Below the pieces are notes generated by a model that saw only the letters and a list, made by a program, of their open reading frames with translations, was not told the origin of the DNA and made no database searches. A stretch of DNA of 24,525 nucleotides from Bacillota bacterium (lineage in GTDB: Bacteria; Bacillota; Clostridia; Christensenellales; Aristaeellaceae), in contig JAEZHM010000127.1 in NCBI GenBank assembly GCA_023416585.1, positions 1 through 24,525 of the forward strand. Reading direction: 5' to 3'. Position numbers and translations under genes: made by a program. This document shows positions 22,436 to 24,525 of the stretch, in pieces (the first letter of the stretch is position 1; each line of letters opens with the position of its first letter).

Positions 22436-22473
22436 ATACCCATAATATAGGCATTACCCCAAGTGATGAATTT

Positions 22474-22593
22474 GACTGCTCTTTTACCTCCTTCCGCCGC
22501 CTGCGGGCGGCACCTCCCTCCCGAGGGAGGCTTTCTAAGAGGCTCCCTCTTGGAGGGTTAGGGTGCTTAAGACGAAGGAGGCTGGGGGAGGTC
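22474..22593 (+). repeat. Family B repeat, copy 2
   Basis: It begins GACTGCTCTTTTACCTCC and holds a GCCGCC-TGC-GGGCGGC hairpin, ACC, and CTCCCTCCCGAGGGAG. A second GGCTCCCTCTTGGAGGG segment follows, and it ends GGGGGAGGTC. It is the inverted counterpart of 9646-9744 and fills the gap between rsmE and mtaB. Confidence 0.75.
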
Positions 22594-22651
22594 AATCATA
22601 AGCGATGTTCCGCTAATTCAAGGCTTTACCATTTGGAAATGATGTGATATA

Positions 22652-23941
22652 TTGCAAACCGTTGCCTTTTATACCCTCGGCTGCAAAGTGAATCAGTATG
22701 ACACCCAGGCCATGCTTGAAAAGTTTACGCAAGCCGGCTATGAAGTTGTACCCTTTGAGGAAAAAGCCGACGTATACGTGATCAACACCTGCACCGTTAC
22801 CGGCGTTGGTGATAAAAAGAGCCTGCAAATGCTTCGCCGCGTGCAGAGGCAAAACCCCAATGGAGAGATCGTTCTGGCCGGCTGCCTGGCCCAGCGCATG
22901 GGCGAGGAACTGTCTTCCACCGGCGCACGGCTGATCCTGGGCACCCAACACCGGGCGGATATCGTTACGCTGCTGGAAGACGCCGTAAAACGCAACTGTC
23001 AAACGGTGGCGGTGGACTCATTATCCACTGTCCCTTATGAACCGCTGACCATACGCACCCAGGAAGGACATACCCGGGCAGTACTTAAAATCCAGGAGGG
23101 ATGCTCGCGGAAGTGCACCTATTGCATCATCCCGAGTGTCCGGGGTCCGGTCCGCTCCCGGCCCCTGAATGAAATCAATCTGGAGGCAAAACGCCTTTCG
23201 GACGCCGGCTTTGTGGAACTTACACTCACCGGCATCCACCTGGCCAGCTATGGCAAGGAATTTCATGACAGCATCACCCTCCTTGATGCCATCCGGGCGG
23301 TCCATGATGTTCAGGGCATCCGGCGCATCCGTTTGGGCTCCCTGGAGCCCAATGTCGCCTCCCAAAGTTTTGTGGACGCATTGAAAGAGCTTCCCAAAGT
23401 CTGTCCCCAATTCCATTTATCCTTGCAGTCCGGCAGCGACAGCGTTTTAAGGCGTATGGCGCGCGGCTACAGCGCAGCACAGTATGAAGCGGCGATAACA
23501 AGGCTTCGGGAGGCATTTCCCGACGCATCCTTTACCACCGACATATTGACAGGCTTCCCCGGCGAAACGGAAGAGGAATTCAGGGAGACCATTATAGCCT
23601 GCCGCCGTATCGGTTTTTCCCGGATGCACGTATTCCCCTATTCCCAGCGGGCAGGCACTACGGCAGCCCAAATGGCGGATCAATTGCCCCGCGCCGTAAA
23701 GGAACAGCGGGCCAGGTACCTGATCGCCTTGGGAGAAGAGCTTGCCGCAGAGTACCACAGAAGCCTTATACAAACCGTACAGCCCGTCCTTTTGGAAGAG
23801 ATGCTTCCGGATGAGCGGATGCAGGGGTATACCCCTCAATACGTGCATGTGAAGGTTTCGGGCGGAATGCAGGGACAAATCGTTCCCGTATTGCTGACAG
23901 AAGCGGATGAAGAAGGAATGGCGGGAGTCATTGCAGAATAA
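22652..23941 (+). CDS. mtaB: tRNA N6-threonylcarbamoyladenosine 2-methylthiotransferase
   Basis: MtaB converts t6A37 to ms2t6A37 in tRNAs, using two iron-sulfur clusters and S-adenosylmethionine. The 429-residue protein has the N-terminal UPF0004 cysteines C11, C47 and C78. The radical-SAM motif CSRKCTYC (C151, C155, C158) follows, with IIPSVRGPVRSRP after it and a C-terminal TRAM domain. The order after prmA-rsmE matches the Firmicute yqeT-yqeU-yqeV order, which favours MtaB over MiaB or RimO. The start is a TTG (22652) with only a weak purine-rich GGAAATGATG upstream, so expression may be low or the start may differ. Confidence 0.92.
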   Translation: MQTVAFYTLGCKVNQYDTQAMLEKFTQAGYEVVPFEEKADVYVINTCTVTGVGDKKSLQMLRRVQRQNPNGEIVLAGCLAQRMGEELSSTGARLILGTQHRADIVTLLEDAVKRNCQTVAVDSLSTVPYEPLTIRTQEGHTRAVLKIQEGCSRKCTYCIIPSVRGPVRSRPLNEINLEAKRLSDAGFVELTLTGIHLASYGKEFHDSITLLDAIRAVHDVQGIRRIRLGSLEPNVASQSFVDALKELPKVCPQFHLSLQSGSDSVLRRMARGYSAAQYEAAITRLREAFPDASFTTDILTGFPGETEEEFRETIIACRRIGFSRMHVFPYSQRAGTTAAQMADQLPRAVKEQRARYLIALGEELAAEYHRSLIQTVQPVLLEEMLPDERMQGYTPQYVHVKVSGGMQGQIVPVLLTEADEEGMAGVIAE

Positions 23942-24006
23942 TTTGGCAGCCTTGTATGATTTTGAGTTAAATCCCCGTTATATGAAGGTAAGAAGGAGTG
24001 GTACGA

Positions 24007-24351
24007 ATGGATAGCTGCCTGTTTTGCAAAATTATCAAGGGAGAAATTCCTTCCCAAAAGGTGTATGAAGACGAGTACGCCTATGCCTTCAAGGATATTC
24101 ATCCCCAGGCGCCCGTTCATGTGCTGGTGGTATCCAAGACCCATGTAAAGGATATACTGGAGAGCACAGCGCTTGCAAGCGAGGAAGTGGCCGCTATCAT
24201 ACGGGCTTGCGGGGAGGTCGCGAAAGTCACAGGTATCGGCCAAAGCGGTTTCCGCGTCGTAACCAACTGCGGGCATGATGGCTGCCAGTCCGTTCCGCAC
24301 CTGCACTTCCACATACTGGGCGGCCAACTTCTTACAGAAAAAATGGCTTAA
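24007..24351 (+). CDS. HIT-family nucleotide hydrolase (HinT-like)
   Basis: This is a histidine-triad protein of 114 residues that hydrolyses nucleoside phosphoramidate-type bonds. It has N-terminal C4 and C7 (CLFC, often zinc-binding with later histidines), the HVLVVSKTH strand, and the catalytic triad HLHFH at H98, H100 and H102, followed by ILGG. The ATG at 24007 lies 8 nt after AAGGAG (23993-23998). The in-frame GTG at 23998 overlaps that site and is rejected. It follows mtaB by 65 bp and precedes rpsU, a common Clostridia arrangement. Confidence 0.94.
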   Translation: MDSCLFCKIIKGEIPSQKVYEDEYAYAFKDIHPQAPVHVLVVSKTHVKDILESTALASEEVAAIIRACGEVAKVTGIGQSGFRVVTNCGHDGCQSVPHLHFHILGGQLLTEKMA

Positions 24352-24407
24352 AGCTATCTAAAAGCAACGTTTTTGCGTAAACATCTCGCCGCCATAACAA
24401 AAGACGG

Positions 24408-24436
24408 TTGACTGCCATACAGGAAAGCGATATAAT
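24408..24436 (+). promoter_or_regulatory. Promoter of rpsU
   Basis: TTGACT (24408-24413), 17 nt, and TATAAT (24431-24436) form a strong promoter. The start near 24443 leaves a leader of about 66 nt. A CATCTCGCC (24382-24390) and GGCGAGATG (24481-24489) inverted pair brackets the promoter. Confidence 0.8.
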
Positions 24437-24508
24437 GGATGCACGGTCGCCATCCGTCCGTCGAGCCGGCGTAAGGTTTAGGCGAGATGAGCGAGGGGAG
24501 GGATAACA

Positions 24509-24525
24509 GTGTCCGAGGTACGTAT
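24509..24525 (+). CDS. rpsU: 30S ribosomal protein S21, first codons only
   Basis: A GTG at 24509 preceded by GGGGAGGG (24495-24502) begins MSEVR, the usual start of S21. The preceding HIT gene and strong promoter agree with the rpsU position in Firmicutes. Only five complete codons are visible, so the call rests mainly on context. Confidence 0.7.

Overview
The window looks like a chromosomal segment of a low-to-mid GC Firmicute of the class Clostridia, probably an uncultured gut-type lineage. This is inferred from gene order: ylxM-ffh-rpsP-khpA-rimM-trmD, lepA beside hrcA-grpE-dnaK-dnaJ-prmA-rsmE-mtaB, and HIT-rpsU. It also fits the strong purine-rich Shine-Dalgarno sites, the frequent TTG/GTG starts and a consensus CIRCE operator. 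Most of the DNA is fairly GC-rich. One block (about 10.8-13.25 kb) is clearly AT-rich and foreign-looking.

Layout. (1) 1-256, minus: the N-terminus of alanyl-tRNA synthetase, with its own promoter. (2) 399-5629, plus: a four-gene ABC exporter cluster made of a MacB/FtsX-type pair and an ABC-2-type pair. It is preceded by a consensus promoter and a long structured leader that ends in an intrinsic terminator with a competing hairpin. This is an attenuator or riboswitch architecture that I could not assign to a known class. (3) 10204 down to 5634, minus: the SRP/ribosome-maturation cluster ylxM, ffh, rpsP, khpA, rimM, trmD, ending in a small four-helix membrane protein where rplS often sits. (4) 10878-13030, minus: a two-gene AT-rich island of unknown function. 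It encodes a 509-aa protein with a C-terminal eight-cysteine zinc-ribbon region, translationally coupled (TAATG) to a 207-aa protein with a PD-(D/E)XK-like nuclease core. This is the best candidate for an undescribed, possibly defence-related, system. (5) 15145 down to 13343, minus: lepA. (6) 15443-22435, plus: the CIRCE-controlled heat-shock operon hrcA-grpE-dnaK-dnaJ, continuing into prmA and rsmE. (7) 22652-24525, plus: mtaB, a HIT-family hydrolase and the first codons of rpsU behind a strong promoter.

Intergenic regions are rich in short repeats. Families A (CACCTCATC-ended) and B share one two-hairpin architecture with different stem sequences. Family C occurs three times (10.4, 10.6 and 19.2 kb). 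A fragment of a tRNA-Arg(ACG) lies just upstream of ffh. These repeats flank the AT-rich island on its ylxM side.

Together the core genes cover protein targeting, ribosome assembly, rRNA and tRNA modification, translation and chaperone functions. The accessory content is the exporter cluster, the two-gene island and the repeats.
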